Below, in pieces: positions 1 through 8,944 of a DNA stretch of 64,000 bases. The DNA is from Anaeramoeba ignava (lineage: Eukaryota; Metamonada; Anaeramoebidae): NCBI GenBank assembly GCA_028826165.1, contig JAPDFW010000070.1:828501-892500 (forward strand). The letters are read 5' to 3'. How positions within the stretch are numbered: position 1 is the stretch's first letter; each line of letters starts with the position of its first letter. The notes beneath the pieces are model-generated. The model was not told the origin of the DNA, did no database searches, and saw nothing but the letters and a program-made list of their open reading frames with translations. A program made the position numbers and the translations under genes.

Positions 1-819
1 TGAAAATAACAAACTTTTATTGTTGAAGGAATAAGTAAAATTATATAAATTAATGGAATCATAGTCATTCTTAATTGAATTCTTAATTGAGTCATTTGAG
101 TTTCTTTTGGAATTTTTGAATCAGATTTCATAATTTTTTGAAAATTTCTTTTTAATCTTGCCACAGTTAAAATATAAAAAATTAAACAAAGCACAAGGAA
201 AGTCCAATAGAAAAAGTACATCATCTAAATTTTTGAATTAAATATAATATATTTTGGGAATTAATTAAATATTTATTTGAAAATATTTTGAATATACTCC
301 TGTTATTCCTTTTTGTTTGCACCAACACCTAAATAATAAAAAAATAAATAATCAATAATAAAAAAATAAATAATCAATAATAATCAATAAATAAATTAGA
401 ACAAACCAATAAGTATCGGAATGAGTAGGAGATCCAAAAACTGCAATAATAACTATACAGAAAAAAACCAAAATCCACATTAATAAATGAAGAGATTTAT
501 AAAGTTTTTCTAAATATTTATCATTCCGATCTTTAACAACTTTCAAATATGAAATGATGGAAATTGAACAAGACCAATATTGAGAAGTAAGTCCTGTTAT
601 TCCAATTAAATACATTTGAATTGAACAAACTAAACTATCTGTTTTTCCAGGTAAAATATAACTTATTGATTGAGAAAGATCATAAATTGAGAGAATTAAT
701 ATTAATTTCTTATAAAAAAGTTTTCCTTCTCCAAAATAAACAAATAAAATTATTATTAAAATTGATCCTAAAATCCCAAAAATACTCCCAATTATTGCAC
801 AAATATCAGCTGCATTCAT
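1..819 (-). CDS. cAMP-receptor-like 7TM G-protein-coupled receptor (partial, C-terminus off the left edge)
   Basis: Predicted plasma-membrane receptor that would signal through heterotrimeric G proteins. Exon 1 (819-407) starts at an ATG and encodes TM1 to TM4. Exon 2 (328-298) encodes a Trp-Cys-Trp-Cys segment. Exon 3 (224-1) encodes TM5, a basic third cytoplasmic loop and the start of TM6. The intron at 406-329 splits a Trp codon so that the spliced product reads DTYWCWCKQKG. The YWCW segment before TM5 and the conserved Cys at the start of TM3 are typical of the Dictyostelium CAR/CRL family (class E). The second intron is 297-225. The N-terminus is short and there is no obvious signal peptide, as is usual for CAR proteins. 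The ligand cannot be inferred. The family call rests on pattern memory, not on a search. Confidence 0.72.
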
Positions 820-1021
820 TTTTATAAATAAAAATCAAATCAAAAAATTAAATTGAAAGAAAAAAAAATTAAAAGAAAAAATGATTAAAAAAATTTTTTG
901 GTTTTTTTCAATCTTTTTGTTTTTAAAAGCAAAAAAAAAAAAATAAAGTAAAAATTGGTAATTCAAATCAAATTCAAACCAAATTCAATTAATTTCTTTC
1001 TTTTTCTTTTTTTTTAAAAAT
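820..1021. other. Intergenic spacer, poly-A/poly-T rich
   Basis: Spacer between the receptor start and the 3' end of the Ariadne locus. It holds only A/T homopolymers plus an ATGATTAAAAAAATTTTTTGG block at about 880-901 that resembles the A-tract blocks found 5' of other genes in this window. No ORF of interest and no RNA gene were seen. Confidence 0.5.
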
Positions 1022-1955
1022 TCAATTCCAAACAAAAATTTCTAAAATTCGAACCAATCTTTGATCAGTTAAAAAAGCATCTAACAAAGAAATATCTGAT
1101 CTAATTGAAGTGAGAATTTGTTTGAATTGTGGATCTTGTAAATATGGGGAAGTAGTTGAATTTTCTGATAATCTTGACCAAAAATTTGGACTTGTAAAAA
1201 ACTGACCAATTGGATCTTGATTTCTTTGATTAATTGGATTTGGATTTGGATTTGGATTTTGGAATGGATTTTGATTTCGAAGTTGATTTAGTTGTTGTCT
1301 ATTTTGATTTATTCGATTTTGTTCTATTTGAAATAAATTTTGAATTGGATTTTGATTTTGATTTTGATTTTGATTTTGATTTTGATTTTGATTTTGATTT
1401 TGATTTTGATTTGGATTTGGAATTGGATTTGGATTTTGATTTTGATTTGGATTTTGATTTAACTGATTAAAAAAATCACCAAAAATTGAATTTCGATTTG
1501 GATTTGGATTTGGATTTGGGTTTGCATTTGGATTTGCATTTACATTTTGATTTTGGTTTCGATTTAAAAATAAATTCCTTAATGCATTCATTGCATTTTG
1601 ATTTGGATTTAAATTTTGATTTGGATTTAAATTTTGATTTTGATTTTGATTTAAATTTTGATTAGGATTTAAATTTTGATTAGGATTGGGATTAGGATTG
1701 GGATTGGAATTTTGAATTTGAATTTGAATTTGTTGACGAAAAGGATTTTGATTTTGATTTTGATTTTGGTTTTGATTTTGGTTTTGGTTTTGGTTTCGAT
1801 TTAAAAATAAACTTCTTAATGCATTCATTGCATTTTGATTTTGAGTTGTAGTTTGAGTTGCAGTTTGATTTCGATTAGGATTATTAACTATATTATTTAT
1901 ACTATCCCTAAGTGCAAATAAATTAATATTTGGATTTTCATTTCTATTTTCATTT
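1022..1955 (-). CDS. Out-of-frame continuation: Asn-Gln-rich linker and STI1/DP-type domain
   Basis: An open frame running 2110-1022, shifted by one base relative to the Ariadne frame inside the CAAAAT array. It encodes about 280 residues of Asn/Gln/Pro-rich sequence with two copies of a NAMNALRxLFLNRNQ segment, then a C-terminal helical module SPNFWSRL...[14 protein letters not shown]...[13 protein letters not shown]. That order (NLYxKL, LxDPxYxxLI, LQDPRxxxxL) is the DP/STI1 domain of Hop and ubiquilin-type co-chaperones. There is no independent start codon apart from a repeat-embedded one near 2110 and no TPR upstream, so it is most likely the true C-terminus of the Ariadne protein, separated by a 1-nt change around 1990 (a 7-mer TCAAAAC among hexamers). 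It could also be a relic or an assembly indel. Confidence 0.5.
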
Positions 1956-2105
1956 CTATTTTCGTTTTGATTTTGATTTTGGTTTTGAGTTTTGATTTTG
2001 ATTTTGATTTTGATTTTGATTTTGATTTTGATTTTGATTTTGATTTTGATTTTGATTTTGATTTTGATTTTGATTTTGATTTTGATTTTGATTTTGATTT
2101 CTTCT
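1223..2105 (-). repeat. CAAAAT hexamer arrays (coding Asn-Gln)
   Basis: On the minus strand, near-perfect CAAAAT repeats run 2105-1986 and degenerate ones continue to about 1223. They encode Asn-Gln in the Ariadne frame or Ile-Lys in another. The clean block is long enough to be slippage-prone, and the frame break of the host gene lies inside it. Confidence 0.85.
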
Positions 2106-5100
2106 CTCATGATTGTCTCTTATTCTATTCAACCGATATTGAAGTGATTCCTTGAAATTACTTTTTGGATTTTGTAATTTTGATTTTGGTTCTTCAAAAA
2201 GATTTTCATTAGAAGGTTTCAATGGAATATTTTTTGGGAAAAGCTCCTCCAAATCATTATCCCATCTACTCTTCCCAAAAGAAATTTGAGAATTTTTCTT
2301 TACATTATCTTCAAAAAGATTGCCATTTTTATCAACTTCATCTAAGGTTTCCAGCATTGCAAATCTGCGGGATTTTGCAAGTTTTGTTAAAGAGCGAAGA
2401 TGTTCTGTTTCTATTTTGGGGAGATTTTCAACAGAATGGGATAATTCTTCAGTAACTTTTTCCAAATCAGTTTGAGTATAAAGAAACAAATCTTGGACAT
2501 TTCCTGTTGGACAATAAAATCCAAACACATATGAGTATTTCAATGCGTATCGGTTATCCACTAATGCATCCAAAGCCTCAAGAATAGACAAAACCCGAAA
2601 ATATAAAGGGTCTTTTTTCCGCATTTTTTTGATATCTTGAGACACTCTGTTATAGAAATTTTTTTCGAATCCTAGTGAAGTATTGTGGTTTTTGTATCTT
2701 TGAAAATGATGCTGAAATCTACGAATACTTTCTTGATCTTTTTCAAGTTCTTTCTTTAATCGTGTTTCATTTTTTTTCGCATCTTCGAAACGATTACAGT
2801 TATGTGTTACTGTGAAATCTCTTAATAAGAATCGTTTATTACCATCAACAGTGATTCCATAAAATTCCCCAATTCCATTATGTTTCTCAACTTGGAAATG
2901 ATATATCTCTTCTTCTCGTATTTTGATATATGGATTTTCCAACCGATTTTTAAATTGATAAATTTTCAAATAATTCTTTGTCTGAGTTGGTAATAACAGA
3001 TAATTTTTGATCGAAAGCTTGAAATAGCAGTTTTCTTCTGATAAAATTCTTAGTTCCTTTAAATCTTTTTTATTTTTTGTGAAATCTCTTTCGAATTGCC
3101 AAAAATCATGTGCATCTTGATAACTAACAAAAGCTTTAAGCTCAATATGATTATTGTTTCTGTTTTTGAATTGCACAAGATAATTCACTTCATTTTGATT
3201 TTCAAATTTCAAATCCAACAAATGCTTCTCACTTGCAAAGAAGCTTTTCCCATTTTCTTGAGTAACTTTAAATTTGACTTCTTTAATTTTGATTTTTTGC
3301 AATAGTTGTTGCTCAAAAGAATCCAAATTGGAATTTTCTCTTTTTTTATTAGCCAACTTTCTGATCTTTTCTCCCGAAAGTTTAATTTCAATTGAAGAGT
3401 TTTTATTCTCTATAAACTTGGATTGAGAAAAAATCCCAAGAATTTTTGCCAATAATTGAATATCAAATATTAATGGATTTTGCTTATTCAAATGGAAAAC
3501 GACTTCCTCTTCATTTTGTATTGATCCTATTGAGTCAATCAATCCTAACAAAAAATCTTCTTGAATATTTCGAGAATTGAATAAAAACTCATCTGGAATT
3601 TGATTTTGGGAATTTGAATTGATTTGTGATGCATATATATAAGGATTAGATGATGTTTTTTGAGAAGCAAAATAGGTTCCAACTTGATAACCTGAATGAC
3701 TTGATTTCCAGTTCTTGGATTTATGGAAAAGATAATCATGAACACTAATATCTATTTTATCTCCAAAAATTGCTGTTTGATCTGTTTGAATTAATTTGGG
3801 TAAATAAGTTACAATTTGAAAAAAGCAATTCATGACTTGTGTTTTTTTGTATTCATTTGAAATGTAAGAATCATAAATTTTTTTAAAAGATAAATTTCGA
3901 GATAAAATTGGGAGAACTTCTTCGTTCCATAAATATTCCATTTCTAAATCTAAATCTAAATCTAAATCTAAATCTTGATTTTCAAAATTGTCAACATCAA
4001 AATTTATGCGCATTTTGTCATGTGTTTTTTTATCAAAATAAACAATTTGCCAATAAATTTTGTTTTTGTTCTGGTCAAATTTGAAATCTAAATATGGATT
4101 GGAAGTTAATTTCAAAGAGATGAGATGTGATTCGTTGACAACATATGATTCTTCATTTGATTGAGAAATTTCATATAATTTTCCTTTGCTATGAAAAATA
4201 TCTGTAACAAGTCGGCGATTATTTTTAAAATTTTTGGAATCTCCAATTAAAAAATCCCCAACTTTAATATTCTGAATTTCTTGAATTTTTAATTGATTAT
4301 TTTTTGAGACTAATAATTTAGTTCCATAAGCAAGACAATTATAATATGAAGTATGACCTGCCCAGTTTCCTAAGCAAACCCAACAAAACTCATGTTTACA
4401 TTTTGGACAAGTCATATGACTAAGCACAAAAAAAATTTTATTCAAAGTGAATAATTTAATTTAATACAATGCAATAAAACATTTTGATTTTTGATTAATT
4501 AGAGTTAAATTACTTGCAACCTCCGTTTTTTTCTATTAATGTTTTACATTCTGGACATGGCTTTGTATTTTGAGTTATCCAAATTTCAGTTTGTTGATCA
4601 CTTACACCTTCATTAATTTTAATTTTCCATTCTTTTACTTGTTCACAATTTGCAGGACCATGAGGTTCATCATTACAAAGCACACTAACAAATTTTTTGA
4701 ATAAATATTTAAATATTTGAATAAATAATAAATAAATTTTTAAACAAATATTTAAACAAATATTAAATAAATAATAAATAAATTTTTAAATAAATATTAA
4801 ATAAATATTTGAATAAATATTTAAATAAATATTTAAATAAATTTTTAAATAAATATTTAAATAAATATTTGAATAAATTTTTTTATTACCAAAAACGATG
4901 TCCACATTCACATTTAGCCATACTCAAATATAATTGAGATGGTTGAATAACTCTATCACAACCAGGAGCAGGACACCATTTCACAAACGGATTTTCATCC
5001 ACAAAAGATTTTGCTTGAAAAGATTGAAACTTTTGAAATAATTGATTGTCAACAATTGATTTTATAAATTCTTCATGAACTTTTTCATCACATTTATATC

Positions 5101-5809
5101 CAGGACAAGGAATAGCATTTACCTAAATAAAAGAAAGAAAGAAAGATATATAAAGCAAGATAGATAAATATAAATATGAATATAAATAAAATAATTCATT
5201 TTCATTTTTGAATTATTATAATCACTTGTGCTTCTTTAATCCGTTGAGTTAAGTATTCCTTCCAACAATTTTTGCAGAAATAATGTCCACAAGTAAGAGC
5301 AAGTAAATTAGATTGATCATCTTCATAACTCTCTTGACAAATTGGACAAATAACATTAGGAATTCTTTGATTTGATACTTTTTTATTAACTTCATATTTA
5401 ATTCCAGCTTTTTTACAAGTTGTATAAGGTTCTTTAAAATATCTTTAAAATAAATAATTAAATAATTAAATAAATAAATATTTAAATAATTAAATAAATA
5501 ATTAAATAAATAATTAAATAAATAATTAAATAATTAATAAATAAATAATTAATATTTCATTCAATTTATAAATTTATAAATTTACTCTATCAGAAGTTTT
5601 TCTTGATTCCAGTTAAATGCTCTTAATAATAAAAGGCAATCATCTTGTGATCTTTGAACAACTTCTGAAACTTGGAAAATCATTTTTTTTTGCTTTTTAA
5701 AAATATCTTTTTCTGTAAGAAATTTTTTGGATTTTCTTGTTTTAGGTTGTGCTAAAAAAGATAAATCATCATCTTCAAGATTTCCTGGTGTTTCAGTGCT
5801 TTCATTCAT
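1956..5809 (-). CDS. Ariadne-family RBR E3 ubiquitin ligase interrupted by an intein
   Basis: RING-IBR-RING ligase that should take ubiquitin from an E2 onto a catalytic Cys and pass it to substrate. Exons: 5809-5586 (N-terminus), 5442-5226 (RING1, CPICQ...[10 protein letters not shown]), 5122-4890 and 4684-4514 ([14 protein letters not shown]...CECGHRF...CNDEPHGP..C), 4419-1956. RING2 starts with [17 protein letters not shown], and the Cys in GGCNHM matches the catalytic Cys of HHARI. Then CxxC, HEFCWVC and AGHTSYYN lead straight into a 513-residue intein (2799-4337), after which CNRFEDA resumes the Ariadne domain. Exon lengths sum to 3309 nt (1102 aa; 589 aa after intein loss). The precursor ends in an Asn-Gln tract and stops at 1956, while a different frame continues to 1022. 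First seen at residue level, family known, splicing inferred. Confidence 0.9.
2799..4337 (-). other. Intein with degenerate LAGLIDADG endonuclease, inserted in Ariadne RING2
   Basis: 513-residue in-frame insertion between Asn of SYYN and Cys of CNRFED. Block A reads [10 protein letters not shown] followed by a VGDFLIGD segment, with Cys1 as the first nucleophile. Block B is [11 protein letters not shown], with the conserved His. Blocks F and G read [14 protein letters not shown] then DFTVTHN, with penultimate His, terminal Asn and Cys as +1 extein residue. This is the signature of eukaryotic nuclear inteins such as those of PRP8. [11 protein letters not shown]...GYQVGTYF linker and [11 protein letters not shown].....[10 protein letters not shown] match the second LAGLIDADG half of such inteins. 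The first half (normally PYxLGxWLGDG) is reduced to NPYIYAS, and the position of the catalytic acid in the second motif is Ile. A short Asp-Leu tract (about 3950-3978) has been inserted. Splicing should be possible; homing probably is not. Confidence 0.92.
4690..4889. repeat. Ariadne intron filled with TAAATAAATATT-type repeat
   Basis: The intron between the third and fourth Ariadne exons (4889-4685) consists largely of a repeated TAAATAAATATTTAAA-like unit. The GT donor and TTAG acceptor are at its ends. No other feature seen. Confidence 0.6.
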
Positions 5810-5844
5810 CTATTGTAAATTGATATAATTTATTTATTAATTTA

Positions 5845-6706
5845 TTAATTAATTTTTTTTGTTTCAAATTTTCCATTATTTTTTTTTGGAAAATAAACTT
5901 CTTCTTTTTCTGATGAATCTTCCAATTCAATTTCATTTTCATTTTCATTTTCATTTTCTATTTCAATTTCATTAATATTTTCATTTTCATTTTCATTTTC
6001 ATCATCAATTTTATCATGTATTTCTTCATCTGATTCTGTATTTCCCCAAAAATCTTCAATTTTTTTCTTTTTCTTTTTAATTTTTTTTTCTAATCGATTT
6101 TCTATTTGATTTTCTAAATCATTTTGTTGGTTATTTTGGTTTCCTTGAATAATTTTGAGTTCATTTTCTTTTTCTTGATTCTAAAATCAAAATTAAATTT
6201 AAAATCAAAATTAAAAATTAAAATTGAAATCAAAATTGAAATTGAAATCAAAATTGAAATTAAAATCAAAATTGAAATTAAAATTGAAATTAAAATTGAA
6301 ATTTAAAGTCAAATTTAAATTTAAAATTAAAATCAAAATTAAAAATTAAAATTGAAATCAAAATTAAAATTGAAATTAAAATTAAAATTAAATTTAAAAT
6401 CAAAATTAAAAATTAAAATTAAAATTAAAATTAAAATTAAAATTAAAATTAAAATTAAAATTAAAATCAAAATTAAAATTGAAATTAAATTTAAAATTAA
6501 ATTTAAAATTGATTTACTTCATCTTGTTGCTTTTTTTCTTCTTGTTTTCTTTTTGTTCTTTCAAGTTGTTTTTCTTGAATATATAACATTATCATTGGTA
6601 AGTCAAATTCTTCTAATTCTAATTTTTTAATTGCTCGTCTTGATCTATGTGTTGAAATTCCCATTCTTTTTAATAAATAAATAGCACTTGGTTTTTGTAA
6701 ATCCAT
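5845..6706 (-). CDS. Hypothetical acidic protein with a possible UBA-like N-terminus
   Basis: Two exons, 6706-6518 and 6180-5845, joined across a 337-bp intron (GTAAAT...TTTTAG) give 525 nt (174 aa) in one frame. Exon 1 encodes YLLKRMGISTHRSRRAIKKL....LPMIMLYI, a three-helix pattern that could be a UBA fold, followed by a charged KRKQEEKKQQDE helix. Exon 2 is Lys-rich (IKKKKKKIEDFWG) and then strongly acidic with Glu-Asn repeats, ending FETKKIN. The charged, disordered tail suggests a nuclear or ubiquitin-binding adaptor, but no family is recognised. The gene lies head-to-tail behind the AlaX gene, separated by the 6716-7880 array. Confidence 0.5.
6182..6517. repeat. AAAATT/AAAATC hexamer array forming an intron
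   Basis: The intron of the small acidic-protein gene is almost wholly AAAATT/AAATTT/AAAATC hexamers. Donor GTAAATC and acceptor TTTTAG (minus strand) are the only non-repeat parts. ORFs reported from it are artefacts of period six. Confidence 0.75.
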
Positions 6707-6715
6707 TTTAAAATT

Positions 6716-7880
6716 AAAATTAAAATAAAATTAAAACAAGAAAATTAAAAAATAAATCAAAAAAAATGAAAAAAATGAAAAAAATTTTTTGGATTTTTAT
6801 TAAAATTAAAATTAAAATTAAAATTAAAATTAAAATTGAAATTAAAATTAAAATTAAAATTAAAATTAAAATTAAAATTGATATTAAAATTAATTTAAAA
6901 TTAAAATTGATATTAAAATTAAAATTAAAATTAAAATTGAAATTAAAATTAAAAAATTAAAATTAAAATTAAAAAATTAAAATTAAAATTGAAATTAAAA
7001 TTAAAATTAAAATTAAAATTAAAATTAAAATTAAAATTGAAATTAAAATTAAAATTAAAATTAAAATTAAAATTAAAATTAAAATTAAAATTAAAATTAA
7101 AATTAAAATTGAAATTAAAATTAAAATTAAAATTGAAATTAAAATTAAAATTGAAATTGAAATTAAAATTAAAAATTAAAATTAAAATTAAAATTAAAAT
7201 TAAAATTAAAATTAAAATTAAAATTAAAAATTAAAATTAAAATTAAAATTAAAATTAAAATTAAAATTAAAATTAAAATTAAAATTAAAATTAAAATTAA
7301 AATTGAAATTGATAAAATTAAAATTAAAATTAAAATTAAAATTAAAATTAAAATTAAAATTAAAATTAAAATTAAAATTGAAATTAAAATTGAAATTAAA
7401 ATTAAAATTAAAATTTATTAAAATTGAAATTAAAATTAAAATTAAAATTAAAATTGAAATTAAAATTGAAATTGAAATTAAAATTAAAATTAAAATTGAA
7501 ATTGATATTAAAATTAAAATTGAAATTAAAATTAAAATTAAAATTAAAATTAAAATTAAAATTAAAATTAAAATTAAAATTAAAATTAAAATTGAAATTA
7601 AAATTGAAATTGAAATTAAAATTAAAATTAAAATTAAAAATTAAAATTGAAATTGAAATTAAAATTAAAATTAAAATTGAAATTGAAATTAAAATTAAAA
7701 TTAAAATTAAAATTAAAATTAAAATTGAAATTAAAATTGAAATTAAAATTAAAATTAAAATTAAAATTAAAATTAAAATTAAAATTAAAATTGAAATTAA
7801 AATTGAAATTAAAATTGAAATTAATTTAAAATTGAAATTGAAATTAAAATTGAAATTAAAATTGAAATTAAAATCTAAAT
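6716..7880. repeat. AAAATT hexamer array with interspersed GAAATT units
   Basis: About 1.16 kb of AAAATT units in plus-strand reading, with scattered AAATTG variants and rare phase slips (AAAAATT). It lies between the 3' end of the AlaX gene (7892) and the 5' end of the small acidic gene (6706). A block of ATGAAAAAA repeats followed by TTTTTT at about 6764-6790 marks the promoter side. Long KLKLKL or NFNFNF ORFs across it have no start, composition or homology that would support coding. Confidence 0.9.
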
Positions 7881-7891
7881 GGAATTCGAAA

Positions 7892-8698
7892 TTAATCAAC
7901 AATATCATAAGAAATCCGAGTAACTGATTTTTTTTGATTAATTTTCTTAATAACAAGTTTTCCAATTTCACCAATATGTTCAACATGAGTACCACCACAA
8001 ATATTTCCTTTAAAATCACCAATTGAAACAACTTGAACAGGATCAAAAAAAACAGTTTGAGGAACTGAATAGCAAACTTCTGGAAGTTTATCTTTACTGA
8101 CAATTTGGCGATGAAGAACAAGTTTATTAGCAATAGCTTCATCAATTGCATTTTGGATTTTTGAAATAATTTGATCTCTTTGAGTTTGGAGATTTTCAAT
8201 TACTCCTTCAAATTCAACAAAGCATTGCTTTGGATAATGATTTCCTTTAAAACCTACTATTGGCAACTTGAGACCTTCTGTTACAATAGAAGAGAGTAAA
8301 TGACCCGCACTGTGTAATCTTGAATTCAATTCTCTTCTATCTTTATCAATTTGTAAATTCACCTTTTGATTTTCTTTAAAAATTAGTTGTTCATTTTTAA
8401 GTGTTCCAAGATGATAAATAGAATTTTGTTGTAGATCCGCTATAACTTCTTGTACTATAAATTCTGCTTGTAAATTCGGATCACTCTCTTCAAGTGATGT
8501 TATTTTCCCAATGTCATTCGGTTGTCCTCCTCCTTTGGCATGAAATATTGTGTCTTCAAGTTCAATCCGATAAAATTGTGTTCCTTTTTTTATTTCATCT
8601 TTTTTGAAGGAAACTACTTTTGTTTCAAATGTAAATAGTTTCGGTTCAAATAGATATTTTACTTCGTTTAATTTTTTTGCTTTTATGCTTTCATTCAT
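7892..8698 (-). CDS. AlaX-type alanyl-tRNA editing protein (AARSD1-like)
   Basis: Single-exon 268-aa protein that should hydrolyse mischarged Ser- or Gly-tRNA(Ala) in trans in the cytosol. The N-terminal AlaX-M/AARSD1 domain carries the glycine-rich HAKGGGQPNDIG motif (about residues 53-64). The editing-site zinc is held by HSAGH (about residues 130-134) and CGGTHVEHIG (about residues 234-243), the HxxxH...CxxxH set shared by AlaRS and ThrRS editing domains. The product stops shortly after IGKLVIKKI...RISYDIVD, as expected for the short/medium AlaX class with no aminoacylation domain. ATG start at 8698. It is divergent from importin alpha, with 246 bp between starts. The 3' end abuts the AAAATT array with only about 12 bp between. 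Confidence 0.93.
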   Translation of the reverse strand: MNESIKAKKLNEVKYLFEPKLFTFETKVVSFKKDEIKKGTQFYRIELEDTIFHAKGGGQPNDIGKITSLEESDPNLQAEFIVQEVIADLQQNSIYHLGTLKNEQLIFKENQKVNLQIDKDRRELNSRLHSAGHLLSSIVTEGLKLPIVGFKGNHYPKQCFVEFEGVIENLQTQRDQIISKIQNAIDEAIANKLVLHRQIVSKDKLPEVCYSVPQTVFFDPVQVVSIGDFKGNICGGTHVEHIGEIGKLVIKKINQKKSVTRISYDIVD

Positions 8699-8717
8699 AT
8701 TTTTAAAATCTTTTTTT

Positions 8718-8944
8718 AATAAATGAAAAAAATGAAAAAATGAAAAATGAAAAAATATTTTTTTCCGTTTTTTTTAATCTAAATTAAATCAAATTTAAAA
8801 CAAGATTTAATTATTTTTTTAATTTAAAATGTTTTTTTAATACTTTTTTCTTGTAAATGCCAAATCAAAATTAAATGTTTTTTTTATAAATTTTTTTCAT
8901 TTTTTTCATTTTTCATTTTTTTCATTTTTTTCATTTCTTTTAAA
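8718..8944. promoter_or_regulatory. Bidirectional promoter region with ATGAAAAAA tracts
   Basis: The gap between the divergent AlaX and importin alpha starts. It carries AAAATGAAAAAATGAAAAATG runs ending in TTTTTT at 8722-8765, and the mirror-image TTTTTTCATTTTTTCATTT block at 8897-8940. One copy faces each gene. The same arrangement recurs upstream of many genes here, so it is a candidate core promoter element. Inference from position only. Confidence 0.4.

Noticed and set aside
1956-4445. The 1539-nt insert as a retained intron
   Set aside because: It is open in frame throughout, lacks GT-AG ends at the junctions (SYYN|C and HN|C), and carries intein motifs at both ends.
6352-7927. Several long KIKI/KLKL/NFNF ORFs on both strands
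   Set aside because: They are produced by AAAATT hexamers, which keep frames open; no start context, domain or non-repeat content.
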